Source: Pararge aegeria (taxonomy: Eukaryota; Arthropoda; Insecta; Lepidoptera; Nymphalidae). Taken from it: a stretch of DNA of 64,000 nt. The notes under the pieces are model-generated. The model ran no database searches. It saw nothing but the letters and a program-made list of their open reading frames with translations, and was not told where the DNA came from. Shown here one piece after another: positions 19,980-29,829 of the stretch (positions are counted from its first letter, which is position 1; every line of letters begins with the position of its first letter). The translations under genes were made by a program, and so were the position numbers. The stretch covers positions 6,882,001 to 6,946,000 of the forward strand of contig NC_053202.1 in the NCBI RefSeq assembly GCF_905163445.1. Direction: 5' to 3'.

Positions 19980-20125
19980 ATTGCCACTTGACTCGTTGAG
20001 CTATGGTAACTCTGGTTCTTCTACGGATCTCCTTATTTCAGATTTGATCACGCAGAGATACTCCGAGCATAGCTCTCTCCATCGAAGGATCAGAGTCACT
20101 GAGTGACTCTGATCCTTCTCATGAG
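19980..20125 (-). mobile_element. RTE-type LINE fragment with palindrome
   Basis: It shares GTAACTCTGGTTCTTCTACG, ATTTGATCACGCAGAGATAC and AGCTCTCTCCATCG with the copy at 11.1 kb. The 20085-20117 palindrome (15-base arms around TGA) lies where the 11.2 kb copy has CGCCCGCTGAGTGACTC, so a local inverted duplication has occurred. Confidence 0.6.
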
Positions 20126-20129
20126 CCCC

Positions 20130-20225
20130 GTACTTCTGAGTCTGGTCTTAGCGCCTTCTTATTGTGGGAGGAGACCTGTGACCTTTAGAGGGCCGGTAAT
20201 GAGTTGATATGGTGACGATGATTGT
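20130..20225 (+). mobile_element. SINE S3 tail fragment
   Basis: CTTATTGTGGGAGGAGACCT, AGGGCCGGTAATGAGTTGAT and a GATGATG-like tail. It lacks head and middle. Confidence 0.55.
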
Positions 20226-20529
20226 GCGAAAGAGACAGCCTATCGGTCACCGTTTATACATATATTCGTGTGTTACAGGTACTTTAGTGCGGGTTACAAT
20301 TTCCGTAACTATTTTCTAACCTTACGCTTAAAAAACGCTGTTTCCTATAAATTAAAGCATACAACACAAGAGACTACTATGCAAGAACCGTCGTTGGAAG
20401 GTCCGTAAGAAAGAAATTCGATGAATTGTAGATTTAATTTAGAATTCAATTTTCATTTCTTTTATTCCCGACTGCATTATGATATCACTACGATCGTATA
20501 GCCCATCCAATGTGGAAAACAAAATTAGA
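20226..20529. other. No recognised feature
   Basis: No gene or repeat signature seen. Confidence 0.4.
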
Positions 20530-20770
20530 GTATGTATGTTCATGTAAGTTTATAGTACATTTCTTTTTTTTGTTTTTTTTTTTTGTAACTTACTTTATGC
20601 ACCATCCATTTTCCACTCTTTTATCGGCTTCGTACGCTCAGGTTGCCTTTAAAAGATCACTTTTAGTGATAAGGCCGCCTTTGCACCCTAGCACTAAGTA
20701 TTATTACTGTTTTCCTTGTATTTTCCTTTTTTTTGTTGTGTTGCAAAAATGTTTTTCTATTCTATTCTAA
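20530..20770 (+). mobile_element. LINE 3' UTR, hairpin with compensatory change
   Basis: The hairpin at 20656-20670 reads ATCACT-TTT-AGTGAT; both arms differ from the ATCGCT/AGCGAT consensus yet still pair. AAGGCCGCCTTTGCACC follows, then a tail ending TTGCAAAAATG. Confidence 0.65.
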
Positions 20771-21368
20771 GAAAGGCAAGCAAAAAGGTTGGGGGTTGTG
20801 CTATGCCGGAAGATTATTACAGTATTCATGAAAATGAAAAGCTTTTGCTCCGCAACTTTTTATGGGATTAATACAGGAATAACTGTTAAAAAACTGGGTG
20901 GCAACGATATTATCGACTGTAAATTTAAGATCAACCGCGGTTACGGATTTCCATCGCAACAGATAAAGAAAAAGTTATTCGATAATAATTTTTTTATAGT
21001 AGCTACTACCTGCGCAACTTCGTCTCCATTAAATTGGTTTTAACCGGTTTCAACTGTATTTGCAAACGCAGAAACCTAACACCCATAGGGTATAGCTATA
21101 GGTACAGAGAACCGCTCAAGTGGGCACGGCTTAAGGCTTAAAGCTACGTAAAGTCACGATACGACCAATAGCTACCATGACCTCGCTACGATCATCAAAA
21201 AGAAATGTTGCAAAAACTGCAAAAATATCCTTTTTGAGAGTTTGCGATGCGTGCGATGCGTGAATGGTAAACGTTTCGCCAAATCGACGAGAGTACGAGT
21301 TTATAGTAGGTATGACGGAATTGTTTTTTTAAAGTCCTAAAAAACCCGCTGGTAAGTGATGGTGCAGC
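20771..21368. other. No recognised gene
   Basis: An 84-codon frame at 20789-21043 matches nothing known. Short CGATGCGTG repeats lie near 21246. Confidence 0.35.
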
Positions 21369-21560
21369 CTAAGGTGGAGCACGCTTGCCTAGAAGATGCC
21401 TATTCACTCTTGATTTGAAGGTACTCATATTGTAGGTACTTGGGAAAATGGAAGCTGGAAGGGCATTGAAGATCCTTGCGGTGCGAATCAGAAACGAAGA
21501 TGCAAAGCGCTTCGTACGCGTCAGCGGTATATCAACCACGCAGATCCTTACAGTTCCCCG
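21369..21560 (-). pseudogene. LINE reverse transcriptase C-terminus, antisense
   Basis: The minus strand is open from about 21547 to a stop at 21369-21371. It reads ...TRTKRFASSFLIRTARIFNA, LPASIFPSTYNMSTFKSRVN, RHLLGKRAPP. This is the best-preserved C-terminal fragment of this LINE family here. The frame lacks the catalytic domain. Confidence 0.7.
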
Positions 21561-22555
21561 CGGTTCAATGGTAAAAAGGTAAGGAAACGTTAAGGAAAGG
21601 TTGAAAGAGTTAACCTTTATTCTTTTTAATGAAAACTGGTCTTTACTTTACTTGAAATTTTAATTACGTACTAATGTGATTAATTTAAGTTCGTTTGAGC
21701 GACAGTTGTTGTATGTTAGACCCCCTTTTAAAGTTACCTTGTAGTCTTTCCAATGCTACTACACTTTATGTAAGATATCAAATTTTTTTTTTATGTACCA
21801 GAAGTAATTAAACCAGTAATTGTTCACGTATTGTAACAAAAAACATAATTACGATGTTTACGACGTGAAGGTACAAATAAACTGTTTATTTTAAAGTAAT
21901 ACTGTTTTAAGCGATGGTAGTAAGGCCCTGGTTTAGGCTAATTTCTTGTGGTGAAAAACGATTAAGTACATTATATGAGATTTTCATTTGTTAAAAACTC
22001 ACACACTAAGAGACAGCGCCATCTAATAATCTAACCGTAAACTACGTTGAGTTTGTAAACATTTCGAACCACTTCCGTTCGAGTAATATCTCCGCTGCCC
22101 TAACACCTTTTGCTTTACTTGATTTGGTATAGATGGAGCTCGAATAAAAAGTTGAAAACTTGCGTAGCACATTCAGTATAGTTTTTTAATAATAGCGAAC
22201 TTTTAAGTATTACTTTAAAATACCCATGTCTGTGCTTGGGATACTGCTGAGAAAAATGTTTAATCTGCAAAATTGTTCTAGGGATTTTATTTCACCAATT
22301 AGATAGCTTTGGTAAAAGACATCATTAGAAATTCCCGTGCAAAAAGGATAATAAACAAAAGTACAATGTAATAACATATTCTGTTAAACCTGCTGTTATA
22401 TTATATACCAAAATTTTAACAGTGTTATAAAACACATTCATTTAGTTACGAGTAAAAAAAGATACAAGGCAGTCACCCTTGCTTTGGTCTGCCCGTGTAA
22501 ATAATCGTAATAAAAAAACAGTATATATGATACTGTTTTTGGATAGAAAAAGGCA
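21561..22555. other. AT-rich DNA without recognised feature
   Basis: No long frame, SINE head or Helitron end seen in about 1 kb. Confidence 0.5.
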
Positions 22556-22559
22556 TTAG

Positions 22560-22795
22560 GTATTGGTGTAATTCATAACCTCTTCAATCCACCCCAGAAC
22601 TTCTCTTCTAAAATGCACTATCTACGCACTCTTCGCTCCGACACCGGAGCATCCTCTGGACACGTCGATTTCACAATGACGAGATGGTGTTTTGGAAGAT
22701 CTGTCTGTTGTAAAATGATTAAAGACGTAAAAATTGCAGATTATCCAGGATTATCCAGGTTTTCGCGGATTATACGCAAACGATACTTGTAATAG
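22560..22795. mobile_element. Degenerate copy of the head-to-head ribozyme-like element
   Basis: The left part (22560-22680) is antisense to the 12.05 kb arm: TCTACGCAC...CTTCGCTCCGACACCGGAGC. The right part (22700-22795) is in sense: GGAAGATCTGTCTGTTG ... TTTTCGCGGATTATACGCAA. Stem II reads GCTCCG-GTGT-CGGAGC and is intact, while GAAA has become GAAG. The same head-to-head plan as at 11.84 kb implies inherited structure. Confidence 0.55.
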
Positions 22796-23639
22796 TAACA
22801 TTTATGATTTTGAACAATTAAATTTTGTGACAATGATGTATTTATGTTGACTTTTCAAATGATAGATTTGTTGAGTTCTTTTCGGTGTTTTCTTGCAAAT
22901 TATAACGATAGTATATATAACGATAGGTTTGAAAAGATTTTTGTCATTTTGTGTAATTTTTAAATGATTGTTCATCATGAATTTTTAAATTTGATTCATC
23001 CTAAATCGCAATTTTTATACTTTTGTGAGTTTCTGACTCAACATAAATCATATTTTTCTATATTTCTGAATTCTCCTACAGAACACAAATCATAAAATAA
23101 CTCGCAAGCTCCATAAATTCATATTCTCCCTATGTGGATATCAGCTTCCAATACATTAAGTTTTTCCTAACAGCGGACGGACCAGTTTTCTCTAATTTAT
23201 GGGCGTGTAACGAAACCATAAAAAGTTTATGAATGATTTTACGGTCCTACTATACTAGTACTGCATAGAACAAGTATTCTACTGTTATTAAAATAATATT
23301 TTGAATTAAAATATTGATGTAGCTTAAGTTAGTTTCCCGATGTTCTATTGAGTATAATTCCGCATGAATCTATACTTCGCAGAATAAACGTAGTCTGAAA
23401 TCGTTTGTTCTTTCAGATAATGTCTGCAGCTAATTTGAAGGCAAAATAGCTCATTGCAAATAAATATCCGATCCTTAATTCCATTGTCCGCCTTAAAATA
23501 GAATACGCAGTGAAAAGTCTATTTACGATTTATTTCTAAGAATTTTTTATTTCCCTTTTTTTGTAGTGGTGTACAGATAAATAAAAATTAAATGTTTGTC
23601 AATTTTTTTTAAATTTTTCTATTTACTAAAAAAACTACA
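22796..23639. other. AT-rich DNA without recognised feature
   Basis: No gene or repeat signature seen. Confidence 0.45.
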
Positions 23640-24020
23640 TAGGTGTTATTACGTGCGTGCGTGTGTGTGCTTGTATGTGTGTGTGTGTGTGTGTGCATTG
23701 TAGTTTGCGAACGGATGAACCGACTATGATTTTGTTTTTTTTTTTGAAAGGTGAATAATTCGGGAGTGCTCTTAGCAATAGTTTATAAAACTCGGTCTAA
23801 GATTGCCGCCACAAAATGGCGGGTTACATATTTAGTCACAAATCGTTCAATATGTGTATCAAATGAAAGTGCTTGACTAGTAGAATACTATACGCATTGA
23901 CAAATTTCAAATACAAGATGGCCGCCACCGTAAAATCGCAAATTACATTTTTCACATATGGGTATCAAAAATGACTAGTAGAATAACGTACACTATAATG
24001 AAAGTCGGGGTTTTTTTTAA
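23640..24020. repeat. GT-rich lead and GATGGCCGCC-type repeat
   Basis: A (GT)n run lies at about 23655-23695, followed by CGGATGAACCGACTATGATT. Two diverged units then each contain a GCCGCCA block, AAATTACAT or GGTTACATA, a GTATCAAA motif and GACTAGTAGAATA, about 130 bp apart. This resembles degraded lepidopteran repeats; the class is unknown. Confidence 0.45.
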
Positions 24021-24450
24021 AAATTAAAATTTATACTTCATTAATTCCTAGAATTCTTACTGATACTTTAATAATCCACTTACCTAAATAACTGTTTAGA
24101 AACTCAGCCTTTAGGGCTAAAACTTTGATCATAAGCGCTTAAACATTCTTAAAGTATCTAGATATTTCAGAACATAACGTACTAAGTTATTACGTGAAGG
24201 TGTAATACTCCACGCTAGCACTTCAGCCCTCTGCATTATTTATCAACTACTTCAGAGGCACGCGTGTGGTATTTCGAATCACCTTATTCTGTTAGTAAGC
24301 GAAGGAAAAGCTAAGGTAAGGTAATAAAAAGTATGACTTATAATAAGCTAGTCAAAGAACTGTGTGAAATATCCAAAAAGATTATCGGATTCCTTAAAAC
24401 GAATATAACATTTGGTCTAACTATTCGGTGTTATGTGTGATTATTAGCAA
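24021..24450. other. No recognised feature
   Basis: AT-rich DNA. Confidence 0.4.
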
Positions 24451-24620
24451 CTAGCTGAGCCGTGCAACTTCGTCTGCACCAAATCGGTTATTACCGGAAA
24501 ACACGAATAATTGGAATCACGGAATCGGCTGCAACGATTTTCATGAAATTTAGTAAACAGGGGGGTTTCGGGGGCGATAAATCGATCTAGCTAGGATTCA
24601 TTTTTAGAAAATGTCATTTT

Positions 24621-24652
<32 letters not shown>

Positions 24653-24700
24653 TATAAATACAAGAATATATTCAAGAATTGCTCGTTTAAAGATATAAGA
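24451..24700 (-). mobile_element. H2 Helitron with inverted core
   Basis: Both ends are in minus orientation: CTAGCTGAGCCGTGCAAC at the left and TTTAAAGATATAAGA at the right. The middle (about 24511-24620: ATTGGAATCACGG ... GGCGATAAATCGATCTAGCT ... TTAGAAAATGTCA) is in plus orientation, opposite to its orientation in the 13.8 and 14.4 kb copies relative to the ends. TA-rich DNA borders the core on the right. Flanks are A and T, so it is a normal insertion of an already rearranged element. Confidence 0.75.
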
Positions 24701-24724
24701 TTAAATGTAACTTTCCTAAAAGAT

Positions 24725-24870
24725 GTAGGTACCATAGGGAGGAAACAGGCATACCTGAGAAGTGACAGTGGAGAACTCTCAATCACGTTTTAAGTCCACC
24801 AAACCGCACTTGACCAGCGTGGTGGGCCATAACGGTGTGAGCTGGTAATTGATTAAAAAAGATGATAATG
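24725..24870 (+). mobile_element. SINE S3 3' fragment
   Basis: GAGGAAACAGGCATACCTGA, GGAGAACTCTCAA, CCAGCGTGGTGGGCC and GATGATAATGA tail. Head lost. Confidence 0.5.
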
Positions 24871-24984
24871 AAAAAGAAAGAGTTCATTAATACATTCATA
24901 TTTATCGTTCTATCTTACTATCTTCAACCGTTAGTTATTGTGAATTATTGTGAAGATTATTTTAAACGATGTCCTAAACATGAT

Positions 24985-25245
24985 TTACTCGCTCGCAATC
25001 GAGGTATCGTTTTTGAGTATGAAAAAACTTTAACATCGGATCAAAATGGCACTTATTTTCATAGCATTAAAGCTCAAATCTGCCTACAAATTTTTAGATC
25101 AGACTTTTGATGGAACGTTTGTAAAACAAAAATTAGATGGTTTTCAACTCTTAAACGTGTGACATTAAGTCCATTTTACATTGAAGATACGAGACTTTGA
25201 TATGGAAATGCGATTGCCTCGATTGCGAGCGATCAAATCTCGTAT
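24985..25245. repeat. Stretch bounded by a ~20-bp inverted repeat
   Basis: CGCTCGCAATCGAGGTATCG near 24988 and CGATTGCCTCGATTGCGAGC near 25211 are near-perfect reverse complements. The interval could be a small MITE, or the repeat could be chance; no target duplication found. An 82-codon frame overlaps its left part without family match. Confidence 0.35.
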
Positions 25246-25474
25246 TAAGGCTTCAGATAAGTTGTGATCAGAATTAGTACGTTCCTAACTTTGCTTGTCG
25301 CACACGGTATTAGATAGTTGGTAGTTTCGTTAGATAGTTACTTGAGAGTTCGTTTCATTAATATACAGTTTGGCATTTGAAATTCAAAATAAGCTATATT
25401 ATGCATACAAGCTCTTTTCTAACGTCGGATTCTATTTGGAAGTTGTGATGCTCTCGCAAAGTTATATAACTTTA

Positions 25475-25771
25475 CTAGCTGTTGCCCGCGACTTCGTCTG
25501 CGTTTGATTTTGTTTTTAAAGTATTCTGTATCGCTAAGCCTTCAATGATTATAGTAGTATATATATATATATATATAACATGTGACTCAACTAATTATAG
25601 ACAAATAATTTGCAATAAAAAAAAATTGCGACTATAATTAAAGGTAAGCTATCCTATCTCTTAAGTTGGACCAGACTGCTCACGGTGTGCCAATTTAATT
25701 TAAAATCGGTTAAGTAGTTTAGGAGTCCATCGCGGACAAACATCGTGACAGGAGATTTACATATATTAAGA
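25475..25771 (-). mobile_element. H1 Helitron, complete
   Basis: CTAGCTGTTGCCCGCGACTT at left to ATATATTAAGA at right, with A and T flanks. Highly similar to the copies at 9.3 and 26.6 kb. A (TA)n run sits inside. Confidence 0.8.
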
Positions 25772-25849
25772 TAGAACGTTAATAGAAATTTTTAAGGCTT
25801 GATTCGTTAATAAAAAATAAACTACTACAGTTTATTTTTTTTGAACAGA

Positions 25850-26145
25850 TGACATGACAATCTCCCTGTGTTAAGTTAAGTAGGAGTTGCCGGGTTCGAT
25901 ATCCGGTAGGGGCAATTAGGAAATTTATTATTTCTGAATTTTCTCTGGTCTGATCAGGTGCGAGGCTTTGGCCGTGGCTGGTTACCGGCAAAAACGTGCA
26001 GCTAAACAATTTAGTGTTCCGGTGCGATGTCGCGTAGAAACCGATTAGGGGGTAAGATAAGCCTACTTCCTAACAGGTTAGCCCGCTACCATCGTAGACT
26101 TCATCATCCACTTCGACTTCACCACCAGGTGAGATTGCAGCCAAA
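25850..26145 (+). mobile_element. SINE S2
   Basis: The A box is lost, but the B box GCCGGGTTCGATATCC remains. The body runs through GGCTTTGGCCGTGGCTGGTT, GTGTTCCGGTGCGATGTCG and CAGGTTAGCCCGCTACCATC to GGTGAGATTGCAGCC. Confidence 0.7.
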
Positions 26146-26415
26146 GGCACGGCTCACAATGAGAAGCGGTACAGTACTCCACCACGTTAGCCCAGTGTGG
26201 ATTGGAGGACTTCACACACCTTTGGGAACATTATGGAGAACTCTCAAATATGCAGGTTTCCTCACGATGTTTTCCTTCACCGTTGAAGCAAGTGATATTT
26301 TAATTGCTTGAAATGCAAATAACTAACATAAGTTAGAGGTGCGTGCCAGGATTCTAACTCCTGGGATCGAGAGTGCCAGGACTCCTCCTTCGGGATTCTG
26401 GGAACTGGCAAAGTA
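26146..26415 (-). mobile_element. SINE S3, antisense
   Basis: GGCTCACAATGAGAAGCGGT, TAGCCCAGTGTGGATTGG, GCAGGTTTCCTCACGATGTT and GAAGCAAGTGATATTTTAAT. The reversed B box is damaged (GGATTCTAACTCC). It follows S2 directly. Confidence 0.7.
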
Positions 26416-26494
26416 AATTTGATTCATAATGATACGTCACAAGTTTTTAAATTATGGTGATAAATACATTCTTAATTTAAAATTAAAGCTTTCA

Positions 26495-26556
26495 GTGTTC
26501 CAAACACGCCCACTTCTTAGAAGCCTACAAGAAACGTAGCCTGGTTTTTTCTTTAT
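26495..26556 (+). repeat. Dispersed repeat shared with 3.2 kb
   Basis: TTCCAAACACGCCCACTTCT ... AACGTAGCCTGGTTTTTT parallels 3178-3245. Confidence 0.4.
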
Positions 26557-26565
26557 ATATATTAA

Positions 26566-26874
26566 CTAGCTGTTGCCCGCGACTTCGTCTGCGTTTGATT
26601 TTGGTTTTAAAGTATTCAGTATCGCTAAGCCTTAAATGAGTATAGTAGTATATATATATATATATATATATATATAACATGTGACTGTCAATTAATTAAA
26701 GACAAATAATTTGCAATAAAATAAAATTGCGACTATAATTAAAGATCTAAGCTATCCTATCTCTTAAGTTGGACCAGACTGCTCACGGTGTGCCAATTTA
26801 ATTTAAAATCGGTTAAGTAGTTTAGGAGTCCATCGCGGACAAACATCGTGACAGGAGATTTATATATATTAAGA
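26566..26874 (-). mobile_element. H1 Helitron, complete
   Basis: CTAGCTGTTGCCCGCGACTT to TATATATATTAAGA, flanked by A and T, with a longer (TA)n run (26650-26676) than sister copies. Confidence 0.8.
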
Positions 26875-26875
26875 T

Positions 26876-27120
26876 AGCGGGCAAACGAGCGAGTGGGTCA
26901 CCTGATTTTAAGTGATCATCGCCGCCCATAAACATCTGCAGCACCAGAGGAGTCACCGATGCGTTGCCGGCTTTTAAGGAATTTGTTTATCCGCCCCTTG
27001 AATAACCCTAGATTGTATTTTTGAGGAAACTCATCAGATGGGAGATTGTTCCACAATTTGCAAGTGCGCGGTAGAAATGATCTGGTATTTCGAATGGTTT
27101 TGTTTTGGTATCATAATCTC
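26876..27120 (-). pseudogene. LINE reverse transcriptase C-terminus, antisense
   Basis: The minus strand reads SFLPRTCKLWNNLPSDEFPQ, KYNLGLFKGRINKFLKSRQR, IGDSSGAADVYGRR, stop. The LWNNLP..FP..YNL..FK..IN motif marks a jockey/CR1-like LINE C-terminus. A degraded relative is at 40.5 kb. Confidence 0.7.
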
Positions 27121-27700
27121 ACATTGAGACTTGAAAATTTTAAACTTCCTACGGTAATTTGAATATTAATGTAGCAAATACGTACTTCGCGTGATTTGTG
27201 TAAAAAGCTCTTATTTTCAGTTTTCCCAAGGGCTGTATTCAACTATGAATTGAAGCTCCAATGGAACTACAATTTTTCATAACTTGCTCACGTCATACGT
27301 AAGTAATAGCCAAACACAAGATTCTATTTATTTGCGCATACGACTGTGAATCTCTTTTATATTTTCGCTGTAGTAAATAAAACAAAAGACTCTTTTGTAT
27401 TCAAGATAAAAAGATACCCACACGGTTAGTTAGACTTGGCAAAAAGGGATATAAAACATCGTCCGTTCTAGGCGAAAATTATTCCTGAACATACTTTCTG
27501 GAAGATTTGTTTTTGTTATAAGTAGGTATACCTTTATATTCATCTCTTGAACAAATAGAGCTATAATAGATCTCGAATCTTACTTTTGTTCCTGTAACTT
27601 CCTTGTATTAAAAGTGTATATTGCGATTATTCAGGCAAATAACCTGATAATATTAATAATATATTTTAGTAGAACTTTTATGATAGGGCTTGTCTAAGGA
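27121..27700. other. AT-rich DNA without recognised feature
   Basis: No gene or repeat signature seen. Confidence 0.45.
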
Positions 27701-27707
27701 AGAACTT

Positions 27708-28293
27708 GGCGTGCATAGAGGGTATGCACAGGGTATCTATCTATCTATATATATTAAAGAGAAAGTGTATGGGTATGTTTCGTATAGGCTCCGAAACGGC
27801 TGGACCGATTTCAATGAAACTTTCAGGAAATGTCCGGATTGACCTGGTGAGTAATCCTGTAAAGTTTGGTGACGATCGGAGCACTCCCATTTTTGAACTT
27901 TCTAACTGTCAAATACAGCTTTTATTTACTATGATGATTTTCTATTGTTGGGTTAGTACATGGGCGTAGATAATGATCTTCACCCGCTCGAGAAGAGAAT
28001 GAATACGGAGAGAAATAAATGATTTAATATATTATGAGACTTCAATTAAAAATTTAATGATGTAAGTTTATTGTTTAAATAAAAAAAAACAAAATCTAGC
28101 CCGGCGAAGCGGGCTGGGTATGCTAGTATGATATAAAATGAAGAAAATCTTCAGTACGAGCTATACATACTTAAGGGTAGCCTTTTTATAACTCTTACAA
28201 TGCCTATCCTTAAGTTTTTTATAGCTCTAACTGGAGATTTTCTTAATTTTATATCATCTGCATACCCTGTGCATACCCTCTATGTACGCCACT
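27708..28293. mobile_element. Foldback MITE split by a Helitron, copy 1
   Basis: The left terminus GGCGTGCATAGAGGGTATGC with ACAGGGTA and the right terminus (28259-28293), its reverse complement, bound the element. Inner arms ATGATATAAAATGAAGAAAA and their reverse complement flank a short loop. A Helitron separates the left terminus from the rest. With the Helitron left out it is about 200 bp, like copy 2 at 29437-29625. Confidence 0.7.
27736..28126 (+). mobile_element. H3 Helitron, complete, nested in MITE
   Basis: Starts TCTATCTATCTATATATATT, then AAAGAGAAAGTG and GGCTGGACCGATTTCAATG. The 3' hairpin AGCCCG-GCGAA-GCGGGCT (about 28097-28114) precedes CTAG by 8 nt. The preceding base is A and the following base T. 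It is the clearest Helitron 3' end in the window. The 87-codon frame starting at 27706 is chance. Confidence 0.85.
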
Positions 28294-28375
28294 GGTACTA
28301 CCGACTGTTTTGAAGTCTGAAGGGCGTAAGTACCGGTTAAATTACAGGAAAATGAGTCTTAACAACACCGCATGA

Positions 28376-28475
28376 TGGACACAGGGTTGTTATTTGTAGA
28401 ATGAGTTCCTTGCATGCCCTGCGAAGTGTTACTCTGTTCATAGGCGATGGTATGTCCCTCACCATGAGTTGGGCC
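28376..28475 (-). mobile_element. Family A fragment, antisense
   Basis: GGACACAGGGTTGTTATTTG, GTTCCTTGCATGCCCTGCGA and AGTGTTACTCTGTTCATAGG match other antisense copies. Confidence 0.5.
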
Positions 28476-29319
28476 ATTTTCTTGATTCTTCTTATTATTA
28501 CTATACGAGTAATAAGACGCCCCGATTTTCAATATCCCGTATCGAATGAAAGGGGTTTGATTCTACTAGTAAAACCCCTGTAAGAAACGGCCGTATCGCA
28601 TCATGTTCAAGTTACTTCGGCGCAGCAAGTTCCGGAGGCTAGCTTTAAATGGTAATGCGATACCTTTTTTACCACGCTTCCTATGGAAAAGAATTGTAAG
28701 ACCTAGGCTAGGGAGCTCGTGCCACAAAAAGGTATTTTTTTTCAGAACTCTGTTGTAACAATAAAAAATAATTATGATACTATATCCGAAGATTTAATAT
28801 CATATCATAATAAAATGAAATCAGATTTTATCCTAAATCCTTGTCGAAATGGGGTAGGAAACTATAAATTCGATTTTATAGTTCATAAAATCTAGAATAT
28901 CCCCTTGACAAAGAAGTGTAGTAACGAAAAAATATGTGCTCAAGCAACTTTTAGCGCAAATATAACGACTAATTTCGAAACAATGCTTAACCGAAATGGA
29001 ATGTTTTTCCCATTTTGAAATGGGGATAGAAAACGCTATTTGTCTTCGCTTGACATAAAAGGAATAATGTTTTATACCTTTTAACTGTGGCGTCGGCTTT
29101 CTTGGAAGATCTGAAATAAATAAACACTGTAGTGTCGCTTGAGGGTAGGGTTACATTTTTAGTGACGTCAAATGTGTTTATATGTACCTACTACCTGGCA
29201 ATAAAAAGTATTCTTTATGGCGAATATGGGAAACAGACAAACAAACAAAAGCATTTGTTTCGCAGCTATAGAACCACATGTAATATTTTATTTCAATAAA
29301 ATAATACTAATACAGTAGT
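28476..29319. other. No recognised feature
   Basis: AT-rich DNA. The 60-codon frame at 28401-28583 is largely Family A antisense. Confidence 0.45.
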
Positions 29320-29690
29320 AGTAGAGTTTTTTGCGACAGAGCTCGAAGTATAATCTCAGCATGCTGTATAACCTGGTCTGAAGAACGTGGTCAGTTTAAT
29401 TACATTGCACATAAGGCCTTAAGACCTATGCCTAAGGTCAGTGGCGTGCATAGAGGGTATGGAGACGATATAAAATTGAAAAAATCTCCAGTACGAGTTA
29501 TAAATACTTAAGGGTAGGCTTTTTGTAACTCTTACAATGCCTATCCTTTAGTTTTTTATAGCTCGTACTGGAGATTTTCTTCATTTTATATCATCATACC
29601 CTGTGCATACCCTCTATGCAGCCTTTGCCTGAGGTTGGTGGAAATGTTCCTTGCATGCCCTGCAAAGTGTTACTCTATGTACGCATACGC
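29320..29690 (-). mobile_element. Family A copy split by a foldback MITE
   Basis: The left part (29320-29436) and right part (29626-29690, GTTCCTTGCATGCCCTGCAA) are consecutive pieces of Family A in antisense. The MITE lies between them. Confidence 0.6.
29437..29625. mobile_element. Foldback MITE, copy 2, hAT-like ends
   Basis: The left end CAGTGGCGTGCATAGAGGGT and right end CATACCCTCTATGCAGCC are inverted repeats. Inner arms (GATATAAAATTGAAAAAATC and reverse complement) fold the rest. Flanks CCTAAGGT and CCTGAGGT look like an 8-bp target duplication with one change. CAGTGGCG ends and 8-bp duplications suggest the hAT superfamily. Confidence 0.65.
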
Positions 29691-29751
29691 TGCGTCCGTA
29701 ATTTGCGCGGCGAAGCCACGGGGCACGACTAGTACATAATAATGTTGTACC

Positions 29752-29812
29752 CAACCCGAGAATCGAACCCAAAACCTAACCAGTATACCAACGAGGCAGA
29801 TCCGTTCCGTAT
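29752..29812 (-). mobile_element. tRNA-like SINE head, antisense
   Basis: The minus strand reads TGGTATACTGGTTAGG (A box) and GGTTCGATTCTCGGG (B box). It has neither a tRNA cloverleaf nor a SINE body that I recognise. Confidence 0.45.
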
Positions 29813-29829
29813 TTATCGCATTTTACTTG

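Noticed and set aside
24862..25110. 82-codon frame as a small secreted protein
   Set aside because: A hydrophobic start is visible but the frame partly overlaps a SINE tail and an inverted repeat, and nothing supports expression.
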